A stretch of 64,000 nucleotides of DNA, taken from positions 12,369 through 76,368 of the forward strand of contig CAZAOZ010000009.1 in NCBI GenBank assembly GCA_964486865.1, read 5' to 3'. Below are positions 39,997 to 49,167 of this stretch, one piece after another. Source of the stretch: Ga0077527 sp964486865 (GTDB lineage: Bacteria > Pseudomonadota > Gammaproteobacteria > Burkholderiales > SG8-41). Each line of letters begins with the position of its first letter. Positions within the stretch are counted from its first letter, which is position 1. The notes beneath the pieces are model-generated. The model did no database searches and was not told where the DNA came from. It worked only from the letters and a program-made list of their open reading frames with translations. A program made the translations under genes and the position numbers.

Positions 39997-41217
39997 CTAG
40001 TAAGGTGTCGCCACCACCCGTCCGCTGGGTTCCACGAACCAGCGCTCGCTGGCGAATGATTTGCCGGCGAGCCGCGCCTGCATCCAGTCGGCGGCCAGGC
40101 CCGGCGGCGTGGGCCCGAGGTGGGTCGCGGGCACGTTGCCCACCGAGTGGCGGCAGTCCTGGTACACCACCAGCCGTTTCGGGCATTGCAGCAGCTGCAG
40201 CATGCGCTCGGTGTGTTCCGGCGGTGACAGTTCATCATGCTCGCCGGCGATGCACAGGTACGGCACGCGGATTTTTTCGGCATGTCCTTCCCATGTCAGC
40301 GTCTTGCGGAATTCGTCGAATTTCGCCTCGTCGGTGTAGCCGGACATGTACATGAAACGCTGCTTGAAGGTGGGCGAGGCTTCCTGGAAGATGGTGTGGA
40401 AGCCCGGTTCGAGGCAGGTCGCGGCCACGGCGCAGGCACGGAAACGCGGTTCGCTGGCGGCGCAGATCGTGGCAAAAAACGAGCCGAAGCTCTGCCCGGC
40501 GATGCCGATGCGCTGCGGGTCGATCTCGGGGCGCGCGGCGATCCAGTCCATCAGCGCGGGACCGGCGGCAATCCAGTTGGGCATGCTGACGTGGATGCCG
40601 AGCACGGCGCTTTCATACTGGCCCGGCCCGTCAACGCTCAGCACCGCGATGCCGCGCGACAGCCAGCGGTCGCCGTACATCGCGACGCCGGCTTCCTTGA
40701 AACTGTCCATGCCGGGGAACAGCACGACCGCCGGGATGCGTCCGCCGCTGTAACCGGGCGGCAGGTGGAACCACGCGGGAAGGGTCTTGCCCTGGAATGG
40801 TATCCACGCCGCCTCGATCCTGTGCGCGGCGTATTTCGTGTAGGCGGTGTAGCACTCGCGCTTGCGCTGGTTCAGTGCCAGATTCTTCGCATTGTTCTCG
40901 TCATGCGGCCACTGCGCAGCGGCGTATTCGACCGCGGCGATGAAATAATTCTGGCGCGCAGTGACCTGTTCTTCCGCGGCTTCGGCCGCCTTGGCCTTGG
41001 CCTCACGGCGTTTTGCCGCGGTCTCGAATGCGGGCGAGATGTCGGCGTATTTTTTGACGCGTTCGCGGATGCCGGCAAAGTCGGCGTTGGCTTCGGGGCC
41101 GCAGGGCGCGTTGTAGTTGATGCTGCGCGGCTGGTCCCAGTCGATGCCGACCGAGCGGATGACGTTGTCAACAAGCCAGCGTTGTTCGGTCCAGCGGCGG
41201 GTCACGGGGGCGTTCAT
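39997..41217 (-). CDS. Alpha/beta hydrolase (FrsA/DUF1100-like)
   Basis: A 406-residue hydrolase with an N-terminal helical cap (residues 1-150, including a charged AKRREAKAKAAEAAEEQV helix). The hydrolase core has VVLFPGMDSFKE (oxyanion region), GIAGQSFGSFF (nucleophile Ser), IAGEHDELSPPEH (Asp) and DCRHSVGN (His). No signal peptide. The layout resembles C-C bond or ester hydrolases of the FrsA group. Convergent with the DUF559 unit. Confidence 0.82.
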   Translation of the reverse strand: MNAPVTRRWTEQRWLVDNVIRSVGIDWDQPRSINYNAPCGPEANADFAGIRERVKKYADISPAFETAAKRREAKAKAAEAAEEQVTARQNYFIAAVEYAAAQWPHDENNAKNLALNQRKRECYTAYTKYAAHRIEAAWIPFQGKTLPAWFHLPPGYSGGRIPAVVLFPGMDSFKEAGVAMYGDRWLSRGIAVLSVDGPGQYESAVLGIHVSMPNWIAAGPALMDWIAARPEIDPQRIGIAGQSFGSFFATICAASEPRFRACAVAATCLEPGFHTIFQEASPTFKQRFMYMSGYTDEAKFDEFRKTLTWEGHAEKIRVPYLCIAGEHDELSPPEHTERMLQLLQCPKRLVVYQDCRHSVGNVPATHLGPTPPGLAADWMQARLAGKSFASERWFVEPSGRVVATPY

Positions 41218-41261
41218 GATGTGGGGTTGCTCGCGGTGAGGGACGAGCCGGCATTCTACTC

Positions 41262-41280
41262 AGAGCCCCTGACATAATGA
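41262..41280. repeat. Solo end of the family A MITE
   Basis: AGAGCCCCTGACATAATGA differs by one base from the left end of the copy at 42268; there is no partner end in the gap. Confidence 0.6.
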
Positions 41281-41316
41281 AACCCATGTTGCGCCGCGTC
41301 GTGTATTGTTCCCCGC

Positions 41317-42252
41317 ATGAACCTGCAGACCATCAGCATGATCACCTTCGGCGGCGGTTATTCGCTGCCGGCGTGGGTGGCGCAACGCCAGGGGTTTTTT
41401 GCGCAGCACGGCATCGTGGTGAACATCACGTACACGCCGAATTCGGTGTACCTGATGACCCAACTGATCGAGGGCCGGTTCGACATCGCCGTCACCGCCA
41501 TCGACAACCTCATCGCCTATCAGGAAGGGCAGGGCGAGGCGCCGTTTCAGGGCGTCTGCGACTTGGCGGCTTTCATGGGGGTGGACGACAGTTTCCAGAG
41601 CCTGATGGCGGCGCCGGACATCCAGGCAGTGGCCGATCTGCGCGGCAAAAAGATTGCCGTCGATGCGCTGACCACCGGCTATGCCTTCATCCTGCGCGAG
41701 ATGATCGCGCGCGCCGGCATGACCGATGCCGACGTGACTTACGAGCGTACCGGCGGCGGCCCCACGCGCCTGCGCGCCATGCTCGACGGCCATTACGCTG
41801 CCGGGCTGCTCGCCACGCCGCTGGACAGGATCGCCGCCGATCAGGGTTTCACGCGGCTCGGTACGGCGCGCGAACTGCTGGGCCGTTACCAGGGCCGCAC
41901 CGGTTTTGCGCAGCGCGCGTGGATCAGGGACAACGAAGCCGCGGTGATCGGCTTCATGCGCGCCTACCGCGATGCCATGGATTGGCTGTATGACCGTGGC
42001 AACCGGGAAATCGCCGCCGCGCTGCTGATTGCCAACGACGCGGCCATGACGCCGGAACTGGCGCGCCAGTCGCTGGACATCCTGCTCGATGAACAAGGCG
42101 GATTCTTCCGCGATCTGGCGCTGGACCTGGAAGGCATCCGCACCGTGCTGGCGCTACGCACCCGTTTCGGCGTGCCGCCGAAAATGCTGGATGACCCGCT
42201 GCGCTACGTGGATCTCACGCTGCACGACAAGGCGTTCAGGAACGGTGATTAG
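41317..42252 (+). CDS. SsuA/THI5-like periplasmic-binding-fold protein without signal peptide
   Basis: A 311-residue NMT1/THI5-like protein: GGGYSLPAWVAQRQGFFAQHGIVVNITYTPNS, LIEGRFDIAVTAIDNLIAYQEG, LRGKKIAVDALTTGYAFILREM and MLDGHYAAGLLATPLD are the binding-fold blocks of ABC-type nitrate/sulfonate/pyrimidine receptors. It starts directly with the mature domain, lacks any signal peptide and has no ABC partners nearby, so it may be cytoplasmic (a sensor or enzyme such as a THI5-like protein). Confidence 0.82.
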   Translation: MNLQTISMITFGGGYSLPAWVAQRQGFFAQHGIVVNITYTPNSVYLMTQLIEGRFDIAVTAIDNLIAYQEGQGEAPFQGVCDLAAFMGVDDSFQSLMAAPDIQAVADLRGKKIAVDALTTGYAFILREMIARAGMTDADVTYERTGGGPTRLRAMLDGHYAAGLLATPLDRIAADQGFTRLGTARELLGRYQGRTGFAQRAWIRDNEAAVIGFMRAYRDAMDWLYDRGNREIAAALLIANDAAMTPELARQSLDILLDEQGGFFRDLALDLEGIRTVLALRTRFGVPPKMLDDPLRYVDLTLHDKAFRNGD

Positions 42253-42267
42253 GTGATTTAGTGATTA

Positions 42268-42412
42268 AGAGCCCCTAACATAATGAGCTTTGTGCATAGC
42301 AAAAACATCCCTCACCCTCGATCCCTCTCCCGGAGGGAGAGGGATGAAAAGCCCTTCTCCCTCCGGGAGAAGGGTTGGGATGAGGGAAGATTTGCATTTT
42401 GTTAGGCGCTCT
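42268..42412. mobile_element. MITE-like element with inverted ends (family A, second copy)
   Basis: Ends AGAGCCCCTAACATAATGA and GCATTTTGTTAGGCGCTCT match those of 16659-16804. The interior holds CCTCTCCCGGAGGGAGAGG and CCTTCTCCCTCCGGGAGAAGG palindromes. AGTGATT occurs just outside both ends and may be a target duplication, although the flanks are themselves repetitive. No gene in 42253-42510. Confidence 0.75.
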
Positions 42413-42451
42413 AAGTGATTGAACCCATGGCCTGAATCCGGTCCGTCACCC

Positions 42452-42507
42452 AATCACCCAATCACCCAATCACCCAATCACCCAATTACTGAATCACCGA
42501 GTCACCG
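42452..42507. repeat. Tandem octamer array (AATCACCC)
   Basis: Seven units of eight bases, the first four perfect AATCACCC. The complementary sequence (GGTGATTAGGTGATTTAGTGATT) is found at 42245-42267, on the other side of the MITE. The array abuts the 3' end of the TPP enzyme gene. Confidence 0.8.
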
Positions 42508-42510
42508 CTC

Positions 42511-44187
42511 TTAACCCCGATGCACCACCGGCGCCAGCATGTTCTGGTCGATCATCACATCGATGACCGCCGGTTTGCCGCTGGCGAAGGCGCGCCGGAT
42601 GGCGCCTTCGAGGTCGCCGGGGCGGGTGACCTGTTCGCCGTGCGCGCCGAACACTTTTGCCAGCGCGCCGAAATCCGGATTTTTGTAATCGACGGCGAAG
42701 TAGCGTCCGCCGAAGTGTTCGTTCTGGAAGGCGCGCTCGTTGCCGAGGCCCTGGTCGTTGAACACGACATAGACGACGGGGATGTTTTCACGCACCGCGG
42801 TTTCGAGTTCGCCGATGTTGCACATCGCGCCCATGTCGCCGGAGGCGCACAGCACCGGGCGGTCGGGCCGCGCCAGCTTGGCGCCCATGGCGATCGGCAG
42901 CGAGCCGCCGACGGAGGCCCAGTCGTCCATGCACATGAAGGTGTCGGGCTCGTAGCTCTTGAAGTAGCTGCGCACATGTTTGCCGCCGTTGCCGGCATCG
43001 ACGACAAGGATGCCGTTCTGCGGCAGCATCTTGCGGATCATGTGGGCGACGAACTGCGGCTGGATGGGTTCGGCCTGCGGCTTGAGCACGGCCTGCAGTT
43101 CGGCGTCGAAGTCGGCGCGGGCTTTGGCGACATCCACCCAGGGTTTGCGCGCGCCGGCCTTCGTCGCGCGCCCGGTGAGGCCGTTGATGAAGCTCATGGA
43201 CGAACCGGCCACGCCCAGCGCCACCGGGAACACGATGCCGATCTGGCCGGGCGCCGCGGTGTGGTGAATGATTTTCGCGCCCTCGCTGAAAATGCCGTAC
43301 TTGTACATGGTCGAGAACACGTCGAAGTGCGCGCCGATGGCGACGATGACATCGGCCTGGGGCGCGGCGCGGTTGGCGCTGCTGAAGGCGTTGCGGCCCA
43401 GCGGGCCCAGCGCCAGCGGATGCGTGGACGGGAACGCGTCGGGCGAGTACTGCAGCACCGCCACCGGAATGCCGGCGGCAGTGGCGAGTTTTTCCATGGC
43501 GGCGACGGCTTGTTCCTTCATCACGCCGCGGCCGATGACGAACAGCGGGCGCTCGGCCTTGCTGATCAAGGCCCACGCCGCGTCGATCTGCGCCGGGTCG
43601 CACACCGCGGGCACGGTGCTGCGGTAGGCCGCAGGCACTGTTGCTTCCGGCGCGACCTGTTGCAGCAGTACTTCGCCGGCGGCTTCGATATGCGTCGGGC
43701 CCTGCGGTTCGGTCAACGCAACGCGGAACGCCTTGCGCACCGCTTCCTGCACCTTGTCCACATAAGGAATGCTGTAAGCCCACTTGGTGATCGGGCGCAT
43801 GAACGGGATCTGGTCCATGTCCTGGGTCGCGTCGCGCTCGCGCATGATGCTTTCCTGCACGCCGCAGATGCTGATCACCGGCACGTTGCCCTTGAACGCG
43901 GCGCCGATGCCGGTGACCATGTTGGTGATGCCCGGGCCTTCGGTGACGGTGACCACCGACGGTTTGCCGGCAGCACGCGCGAAACCGTAGGCCATGAATG
44001 CGGCGCCCTGCTCGTGGCGGGTCAGGATGAAGCGGATCTGCGGCGTCGCGCGCAGTTCGTCGAGGATGGCGAGGTTCTGCGTGCCGGGAATGCCGAACAC
44101 ATGATCAATACCTTCACGCAGCAGGCCGTCGACCAGCGCACGGGCGCCGGTGACGGTGTTGGCGGACTTGCGCCCGGTGGACTCCAT
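42511..44187 (-). CDS. Thiamine pyrophosphate-dependent enzyme (acetolactate synthase-like)
   Basis: A 558-residue member of the TPP family with its three domains. The N-terminal HVFGIPGTQNLAILD and the catalytic Glu in RHEQGAAFMA begin the protein. The central FAD/nucleotide-like domain has PLFVIGRGV. The C-terminal TPP site is GDMGAMCNIGELETAVRENIPVVYVVFNDQ (GDx...ND). Acetolactate synthase, oxalyl-CoA decarboxylase-like or benzoylformate decarboxylase-like activity is possible; no regulatory small subunit lies nearby, so biosynthetic IlvB is unlikely. Confidence 0.88.
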   Translation of the reverse strand: MESTGRKSANTVTGARALVDGLLREGIDHVFGIPGTQNLAILDELRATPQIRFILTRHEQGAAFMAYGFARAAGKPSVVTVTEGPGITNMVTGIGAAFKGNVPVISICGVQESIMRERDATQDMDQIPFMRPITKWAYSIPYVDKVQEAVRKAFRVALTEPQGPTHIEAAGEVLLQQVAPEATVPAAYRSTVPAVCDPAQIDAAWALISKAERPLFVIGRGVMKEQAVAAMEKLATAAGIPVAVLQYSPDAFPSTHPLALGPLGRNAFSSANRAAPQADVIVAIGAHFDVFSTMYKYGIFSEGAKIIHHTAAPGQIGIVFPVALGVAGSSMSFINGLTGRATKAGARKPWVDVAKARADFDAELQAVLKPQAEPIQPQFVAHMIRKMLPQNGILVVDAGNGGKHVRSYFKSYEPDTFMCMDDWASVGGSLPIAMGAKLARPDRPVLCASGDMGAMCNIGELETAVRENIPVVYVVFNDQGLGNERAFQNEHFGGRYFAVDYKNPDFGALAKVFGAHGEQVTRPGDLEGAIRRAFASGKPAVIDVMIDQNMLAPVVHRG

Positions 44188-44412
44188 GGGTGTTCCTTTG
44201 TATGGCGGTGTTGATGCGAAGCCGGGATGTTAGCCCAAAACCGCTGCGCAACGGCAACCTGTGGATGCCCCACAGGCGATCCGCAATGTGTAATGCTCGA
44301 GCGTTTCTTGCATGACGGGCCGCCGCGCGATTGATTTTCACGGCGCGGGGTGCTCCAATCGTCTTCAGCGTCGACAACAGATGCTGCAACTGCAGTCCGG
44401 AGGAGGAACCCG

Positions 44413-45396
44413 ATGACCATGATGCGAAACTGCGCCGCCTGGGCGCGCGTGCTGCTGGTAGCCGCCGCTGTCGCTACCGCGTTTCCGGCGATTGCCCAAT
44501 CCTTTCCGTCGCGGCCGGTGCGCATGGTCGTGCCGTATCCCCCGGGCGGCGCCAACGACATCGTCGCCCGCCTGCTGTCGCCGTCGATGACCCAGCAGTT
44601 GGGCCAGAACGTGATCGTCGACAACCGCGGCGGAGGCAACACGCTGATCGGTTCGGAGATCGTCGCCCGATCCACGCCCAACGGCTATACGCTGCTGGTG
44701 GTCGCTGCGGGACATGCAATCAATCCGGCGCTGTATGCCAGGCTGCCGTACGACACCGCGCGCGATTTCATGCCGGTTGCGCTGTTCGGCGACGGCGCCT
44801 ATGTGTTCGTCGCGCATCCCGGTGCGGGCGTGTCGTCGAGCGCGGAGTTGATCGCGCTCGCCAAAAGCAAACCGGGGCAGATTGCCTACGCCTCGTCGAG
44901 TACCGGCAACCTGACGCACCTCGCGGCGGAACTTTTTAATTCCATGGCCGGCATCAGGATGCTGCATGTGCCGTACAAGGGCGGCAATCCGGCGATGGCC
45001 GACCTGCTGGGGGGCAGGGTCAGCGTGTTTTTCTCGACGGTCGCGGTGGCGCGGCCGCACCTGCAGTCGGGCAAGATCAGGGGCCTCGGCGTGACCACCG
45101 CGAAACGCACGCCGGCGCTGCCCGGCGTGCCGACGATTGCCGAATCGGGCCTGCCCGGCTACGAGGTCAGCGGCTGGTACGGGCTGGTCGCGCCGGCGAA
45201 GACGCCGCCCGCAGCGATTGCCAAACTCCATGATGCGGTGCAGGGCGCGCTGCGCCAGCCCGATATCCGGGAAAAACTGCTGGGCGTCGGTGTGGAGGTC
45301 GTGCCCTCGACGACGGCAGAATTCGGCAAACGCATCGACACCGATATCGCCAAGTGGATCAGGGTGGCGAAGCCGCTGGGCATCAGCATGGAGTGA
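44413..45396 (+). CDS. Bug/TctC-family substrate-binding protein
   Basis: A 327-residue receptor, start at 44413 (AGGAGG 6 bases before). Signal peptide residues 1-29 ends PAIAQ. Landmarks: RMVVPYPPGGANDI, VIVDNRGGGNTLIG, PNGYTLLVV and LHVPYKGGNPAMAD. GGGNT replaces GAGG and PNGY replaces PDGY. Divergent from the TPP enzyme, followed by a clear terminator. Confidence 0.94.
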   Translation: MTMMRNCAAWARVLLVAAAVATAFPAIAQSFPSRPVRMVVPYPPGGANDIVARLLSPSMTQQLGQNVIVDNRGGGNTLIGSEIVARSTPNGYTLLVVAAGHAINPALYARLPYDTARDFMPVALFGDGAYVFVAHPGAGVSSSAELIALAKSKPGQIAYASSSTGNLTHLAAELFNSMAGIRMLHVPYKGGNPAMADLLGGRVSVFFSTVAVARPHLQSGKIRGLGVTTAKRTPALPGVPTIAESGLPGYEVSGWYGLVAPAKTPPAAIAKLHDAVQGALRQPDIREKLLGVGVEVVPSTTAEFGKRIDTDIAKWIRVAKPLGISME

Positions 45397-45416
45397 GCGG
45401 TTTGCGCCGGGCCATG

Positions 45417-45446
45417 AAAAACCCCGCCGCAGCGGGGTTTTGTTTT
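45417..45446. terminator. Rho-independent terminator between convergent genes
   Basis: AACCCCGC, loop CGCA, GCGGGGTT followed by a T-rich run. It lies between the Bug gene and the convergent esterase gene, with A residues on the other side, so it may serve both. Confidence 0.85.
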
Positions 45447-45462
45447 TGGTGCGGCCCGCCGG

Positions 45463-46326
45463 TCAGGCGGCTTTTTGCAGGGCGCGCAACTGTTTGGCGA
45501 TGAAGGCCATGACCATGGCGTGCGAGCGGTCGGCGGCGGGGCTGGGCACGGCCGTCCATTCGTGTTCGCAGCCCTCGAAAATCTCGAGTTGGCATTCGCC
45601 GCCGGCGGCGCGGTACGTTGCAGCGAATTTTTCCTGGATCGGCGGGATCACGTTGTCGTCGAGCCCGCCCTGCATGATCAGCATGGGCAGCATGACGACT
45701 TTTTCCTTGCGTTCGAGGATTTCCTGCGGGTTGCCGTCGTGGATGGTTTCCGGCGGATTGAAAAAGGTGTCGGACTTTTTCATCATTTCGGTGTTGCCCT
45801 TTTTCTCGGCCTGCGCGCGGCGCGCCACCGGATTGCTGATCGGCGAGCGCGTGGCGACGTAGGCGACGGTGGCGTCGAGCTGCGGCGCTTCCGGCAGCGG
45901 GATCGCGGCGTAGCGCGGATCGTGCGGGCGCATCGCGATCAGCTGCGCGGCGTGGCCGCCGCTGGAGCTGCCGAGCAGGCCGAAATTCGTGCTGTCGCCG
46001 TTCCATTCCTTCGCCTTGTGCTTCACCCAGCGGATCGCGTAATGCGCGTCCTGCACACACGCGGGATACGGCGCTTCACCGGACAGCCGCATGTCCGGCG
46101 ATACCACCAGCATGCCGGCTGCCGCGATGGCGCGCGCCATCGGCTCGTTGGCGTAACGGTCCTTGCGCGCCCAGGCGCCGCCGTGCAGGTCCACCAGCAC
46201 CGGGAACGGCCCCGTGCCCTGCGGCTGATAAATGCGCGCGATCAGCTTGCGCTTGCCGGTGTCGCGGTACTCGACTTCCCGGCATTTGACGGCGTACAGG
46301 TTGTCGGGATTGTAGGGAACGGTCAT
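45463..46326 (-). CDS. Alpha/beta hydrolase (esterase/lipase-like)
   Basis: A 287-residue hydrolase: VLVDLHGGAWARKDRYANEP is the HGG oxyanion motif, FGLLGSSSGGHAAQL the nucleophile Ser, MQGGLDDNVIP the Asp and GCEHEWTA the His. ATG at 46326 has GGAGG; the earlier frame is out of family. Cytoplasmic carboxylesterase of the BD-FAE type; the substrate is unknown. Confidence 0.88.
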   Translation of the reverse strand: MTVPYNPDNLYAVKCREVEYRDTGKRKLIARIYQPQGTGPFPVLVDLHGGAWARKDRYANEPMARAIAAAGMLVVSPDMRLSGEAPYPACVQDAHYAIRWVKHKAKEWNGDSTNFGLLGSSSGGHAAQLIAMRPHDPRYAAIPLPEAPQLDATVAYVATRSPISNPVARRAQAEKKGNTEMMKKSDTFFNPPETIHDGNPQEILERKEKVVMLPMLIMQGGLDDNVIPPIQEKFAATYRAAGGECQLEIFEGCEHEWTAVPSPAADRSHAMVMAFIAKQLRALQKAA

Positions 46327-46460
46327 GGTGCTTCCTCCGGAAGAGATACAGCGGGAAAGATGGATCGGGAAAGATGCAGCGGGAATGCAATATGATAGCC
46401 GCACACGGCCGGTTATTGCATGCCGGTGTTCCACGAAGTCCACATTACATGGAGACTAAT

Positions 46461-46763
46461 ATGCTCTGGGCCATATCCTGCATCGACAAGCCAAACACCG
46501 CGGCCATTCGCGATTCCGTGCTGCAGCCGCATCGCGACTATCTCGGCAGCCAGAAAAATATTCTGGTGCTGGCCGGCGCCACGCAAAACGACGAGGGCAC
46601 GGCGGCCATCGGCAGCCTGTTCATCGTCAACGTCAGCAGCCGGGCGGAAGCGAAGAAATTTTCCGACGGTGATCCGTTCACGCAGAAAGGCGTATTCGCC
46701 AGCATCACCATTACCCGCATGCGCAAGGGGCAGTGGAATCCCGCTGCGGCCGAGGGCGCGTGA
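46461..46763 (+). CDS. YciI-family protein
   Basis: A 100-residue YCII-domain protein: MLWAISCIDKPNTAAIRDSVLQPHRDYLGSQ, VLAGATQ, GSLFIVNVSSRAEAKKFSDGDPFTQKGVF. The His-Asp pair (PHRDYL and SDGDPF) is typical. GGAG 6 bases before this ATG decides the start over the earlier one at 46449. Function of YciI proteins is not settled. Confidence 0.85.
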   Translation: MLWAISCIDKPNTAAIRDSVLQPHRDYLGSQKNILVLAGATQNDEGTAAIGSLFIVNVSSRAEAKKFSDGDPFTQKGVFASITITRMRKGQWNPAAAEGA

Positions 46764-46795
46764 AGACGCGTGCAGCGGATCCGCGCCGGGCGGAA

Positions 46796-46828
46796 ATATA
46801 ATAACCAATTGTTTTTAAACAATATCCA
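46796..46828 (-). repeat. AT-rich interspersed motif, copy 6
   Basis: On the minus strand TTGTTTAAAAACAATTGGTT followed by ATTATATTTCC. It lies between the YciI-like gene and the next Bug gene. Confidence 0.45.
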
Positions 46829-46938
46829 ATGCTGATGGAAGGTGGGTTGCAGCCCCTGCTTTGCCTGCGCCGACGCCGACGGGTATTGTCGCCGCAATAA
46901 CAATCCGGACATCCGATCCGTACCAAGGAGAGAGCGCC

Positions 46939-47901
46939 ATGACGCACGCGTTGAAGCTGCTGTTAGCCGTAACCGCACTGGTTTCGCTGCCGGTGTTTGC
47001 GCAGGATTACCCGACGCGGCCGCTGCGCATCGTCGTGCCGTTTCCGCCGGGCGGCGCCGGCGACACGCTGGCGCGCCTGATCGGACCACCGATGTCCAAA
47101 GCGCTCGGGCAGAACGTCGTCGTCGAGAGCCGCACCGGCGCCAACACGGTGATTGCCACCGAGCTGGTGTCGCGGACCCCCGCCGACGGTTACACCCTGC
47201 TGGTGATGGCGACGAGCTTTACCGTGAATCCGTTCGCACATGCGAAGCTGCCGTACGACACGCTGCGCGATTTTCACGGGGTGACACGGATGGTCTACAA
47301 CCCGCTGATGTTCTGCGCGCATCCGTCGCTGCCGGTGAAAACGATGAAAGAACTCGTGGCGCTGGCGAAGGCGCGGCCCGGCGAGTTGACCTGGGGCGTG
47401 TCGAGCATCATCGGCGGCGGGCGCATTGCCGGTGAAATGTTCAAGGACATCGCGAAAATCGACATGATCAATGTGCCCTACGGCGGCGGCGCGCCGGCGG
47501 CGACCGCGGTGCTCGGCGGCCATACCAGTCTGATGGTCGGCAACATACTCGAGTGCGTTCCGTATGTGGCCTCGGGCCGGCTGCGCGCCATCGCGGTGAC
47601 GTCGGCGCAGCGCGCCGAGACCTTGCCGGATGTGCCTACCGTTGCCGAGTCGGGCTGGCCCGGTTTCGAAGCGCTGAACTGGTTCGGCATCGTGGTGCGC
47701 GCCGGCACGCCGCGGCCCATCATCGAGCGCCTGTCGGCGGAAATCGGCAAGGCCTTGCAGACACCGGAAGCCCGCGCGGTGCTCACGAAGCAGGGTTTCA
47801 CCGCAGGCACCATGACCCCCGCCGATTACGATGCCTATATCCGCAACGAAATGCAGAAAAACGAAAAAATCCTGAAAAAGCTCAATCTGAAACTGGATTG
47901 A
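46939..47901 (+). CDS. Bug/TctC-family substrate-binding protein
   Basis: A 320-residue receptor, start at 46939 (AAGGAG upstream), signal peptide residues 1-22 ending PVFAQ. Landmarks: RIVVPFPPGGAGDT, VVVESRTGANTVIA, ADGYTLLVMA and INVPYGGGAPAA. GANT replaces GAGG. It precedes an ABC importer by about 190 bases but belongs to a different transport class. Confidence 0.94.
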   Translation: MTHALKLLLAVTALVSLPVFAQDYPTRPLRIVVPFPPGGAGDTLARLIGPPMSKALGQNVVVESRTGANTVIATELVSRTPADGYTLLVMATSFTVNPFAHAKLPYDTLRDFHGVTRMVYNPLMFCAHPSLPVKTMKELVALAKARPGELTWGVSSIIGGGRIAGEMFKDIAKIDMINVPYGGGAPAATAVLGGHTSLMVGNILECVPYVASGRLRAIAVTSAQRAETLPDVPTVAESGWPGFEALNWFGIVVRAGTPRPIIERLSAEIGKALQTPEARAVLTKQGFTAGTMTPADYDAYIRNEMQKNEKILKKLNLKLD

Positions 47902-48091
47902 GCACAGGACGGGCGGTCGATGGCCGCCCGTTGATCTATATCAAAGTGCCTGTTCGCGGTCTCGGTAACGCTTGACCTGTATCGGGAACCGGCTGCGGCA
48001 GACCCGCGCGGCTGGTTGGTTTCCGGGAATCTGCGGCGGGGCGGCAAATTTCATGCCGCCCGCGCCGCTCCCTCGACAGGAGAGCATAGCC

Positions 48092-49090
48092 ATGAAAAAG
48101 CTGCTGATCGCATTGTGCGTTGTGTGTGCATCCGTCCAGGCTCAGGCGCAGGACAAATCGCTGCTCGATCGGGCGAGGACCGAAGGCAAGGCGTCGTTCT
48201 ACGCCAACATCACCGCCATCGAGCCGATCCTCAAGGCGTTCATCGCCGACACCGGCGTGAAGGCCGAGTACACGCGAATCTCGACCTCCAAGTTTGTCGC
48301 CACGACGATCACCGAGTTCGAGGCCAACAAGCTGCTGGCCGACGTGGTGCAGGCGCCGCTGCCGGTGCTGGACCTGCTGAAAGAAAGAGGCGTGCTTGCG
48401 CCATACCGTTCGCCGGCCGCCGCGGGTTATCCGGAGTGGACGCGCAAGGACGACCGCATCCAGTTGTTCGGTATCGAATATGTGGCGCTGATCTACAACA
48501 AGGAGCGCGTCAAGGCGGCGGATGTGCCGAAGCGCTATGAGGATCTGACGCATCCGAAATGGCGCGACAAGATTGTGATGGCCAATCCGGCCAATCATCC
48601 GACGACGATTTCCTGGCTGATCGGGCTGAAGGAGAACGTGTTCAAGTCCGATGCCGAGTGGCGCAAGTTCCTGGCGGGGCTCGCCGCCAACAAGCCGATG
48701 TTCGTGGCGTCGTTCGGCCCGACACCGGCGCCGATTGAAAGCGGCGAGAAGCTGATCGGCATTTCGATGCCGAAGTACATCGTCACCAAGGCGCCGGCTC
48801 CGCTGGACTGGGCGCGCGTGTCGCAGCCGATGATGGGCACGCCGCGCGCCATTGCAATCACGTCCAGGGCGCCGCACCCGGCCGCGGCACGGGCATTCGT
48901 CGATTACTGGCTGTCGAAGAAGTCGATGGAAATGCTGGCGAAGGAAGTCGGCGAATACGTGCTGGCCCCCGGAATTTTTCCGCCCATCGACGGCATCGGC
49001 ACGGCCAAGGTCATTGCGATCCGCGAGTTGTCGGACGAAGAAACCGAGAAATGGGGCGCCGAGTTCAAGAAGATTTTCGACGTGAAATAG
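48092..49090 (+). CDS. Extracellular solute-binding protein of an Fe(III)-type ABC importer
   Basis: A 332-residue periplasmic receptor (signal peptide residues 1-20, ending VQAQAQ) of the FbpA/AfuA class. Blocks: EGKASFYANITAIEPILKAF, ADVVQAPLPVLDLLKERG, GIEYVALIYNKERV, YEDLTHPKWRDKIVMANP, and the C-terminal HPAAARAFVDYWLS. The ligand may be ferric iron or a small organic solute (phosphonate or polyamine types are close relatives). ACAGGAG precedes the ATG; first gene of an ABC operon. Confidence 0.9.
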   Translation: MKKLLIALCVVCASVQAQAQDKSLLDRARTEGKASFYANITAIEPILKAFIADTGVKAEYTRISTSKFVATTITEFEANKLLADVVQAPLPVLDLLKERGVLAPYRSPAAAGYPEWTRKDDRIQLFGIEYVALIYNKERVKAADVPKRYEDLTHPKWRDKIVMANPANHPTTISWLIGLKENVFKSDAEWRKFLAGLAANKPMFVASFGPTPAPIESGEKLIGISMPKYIVTKAPAPLDWARVSQPMMGTPRAIAITSRAPHPAAARAFVDYWLSKKSMEMLAKEVGEYVLAPGIFPPIDGIGTAKVIAIRELSDEETEKWGAEFKKIFDVK

Positions 49091-49167
49091 CGAATTACCA
49101 GCAATCCATTGCAGTGACCAGCCGCCCGGATCCGCCGGGCGGTTGTCTGTCTACACGGATAAACACC

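Noticed and set aside
42520..44214. Open frame of 564 codons opposite the TPP enzyme
   Set aside because: Exactly antisense to a well-conserved enzyme; the product is His/Arg/Ala-rich without motifs.
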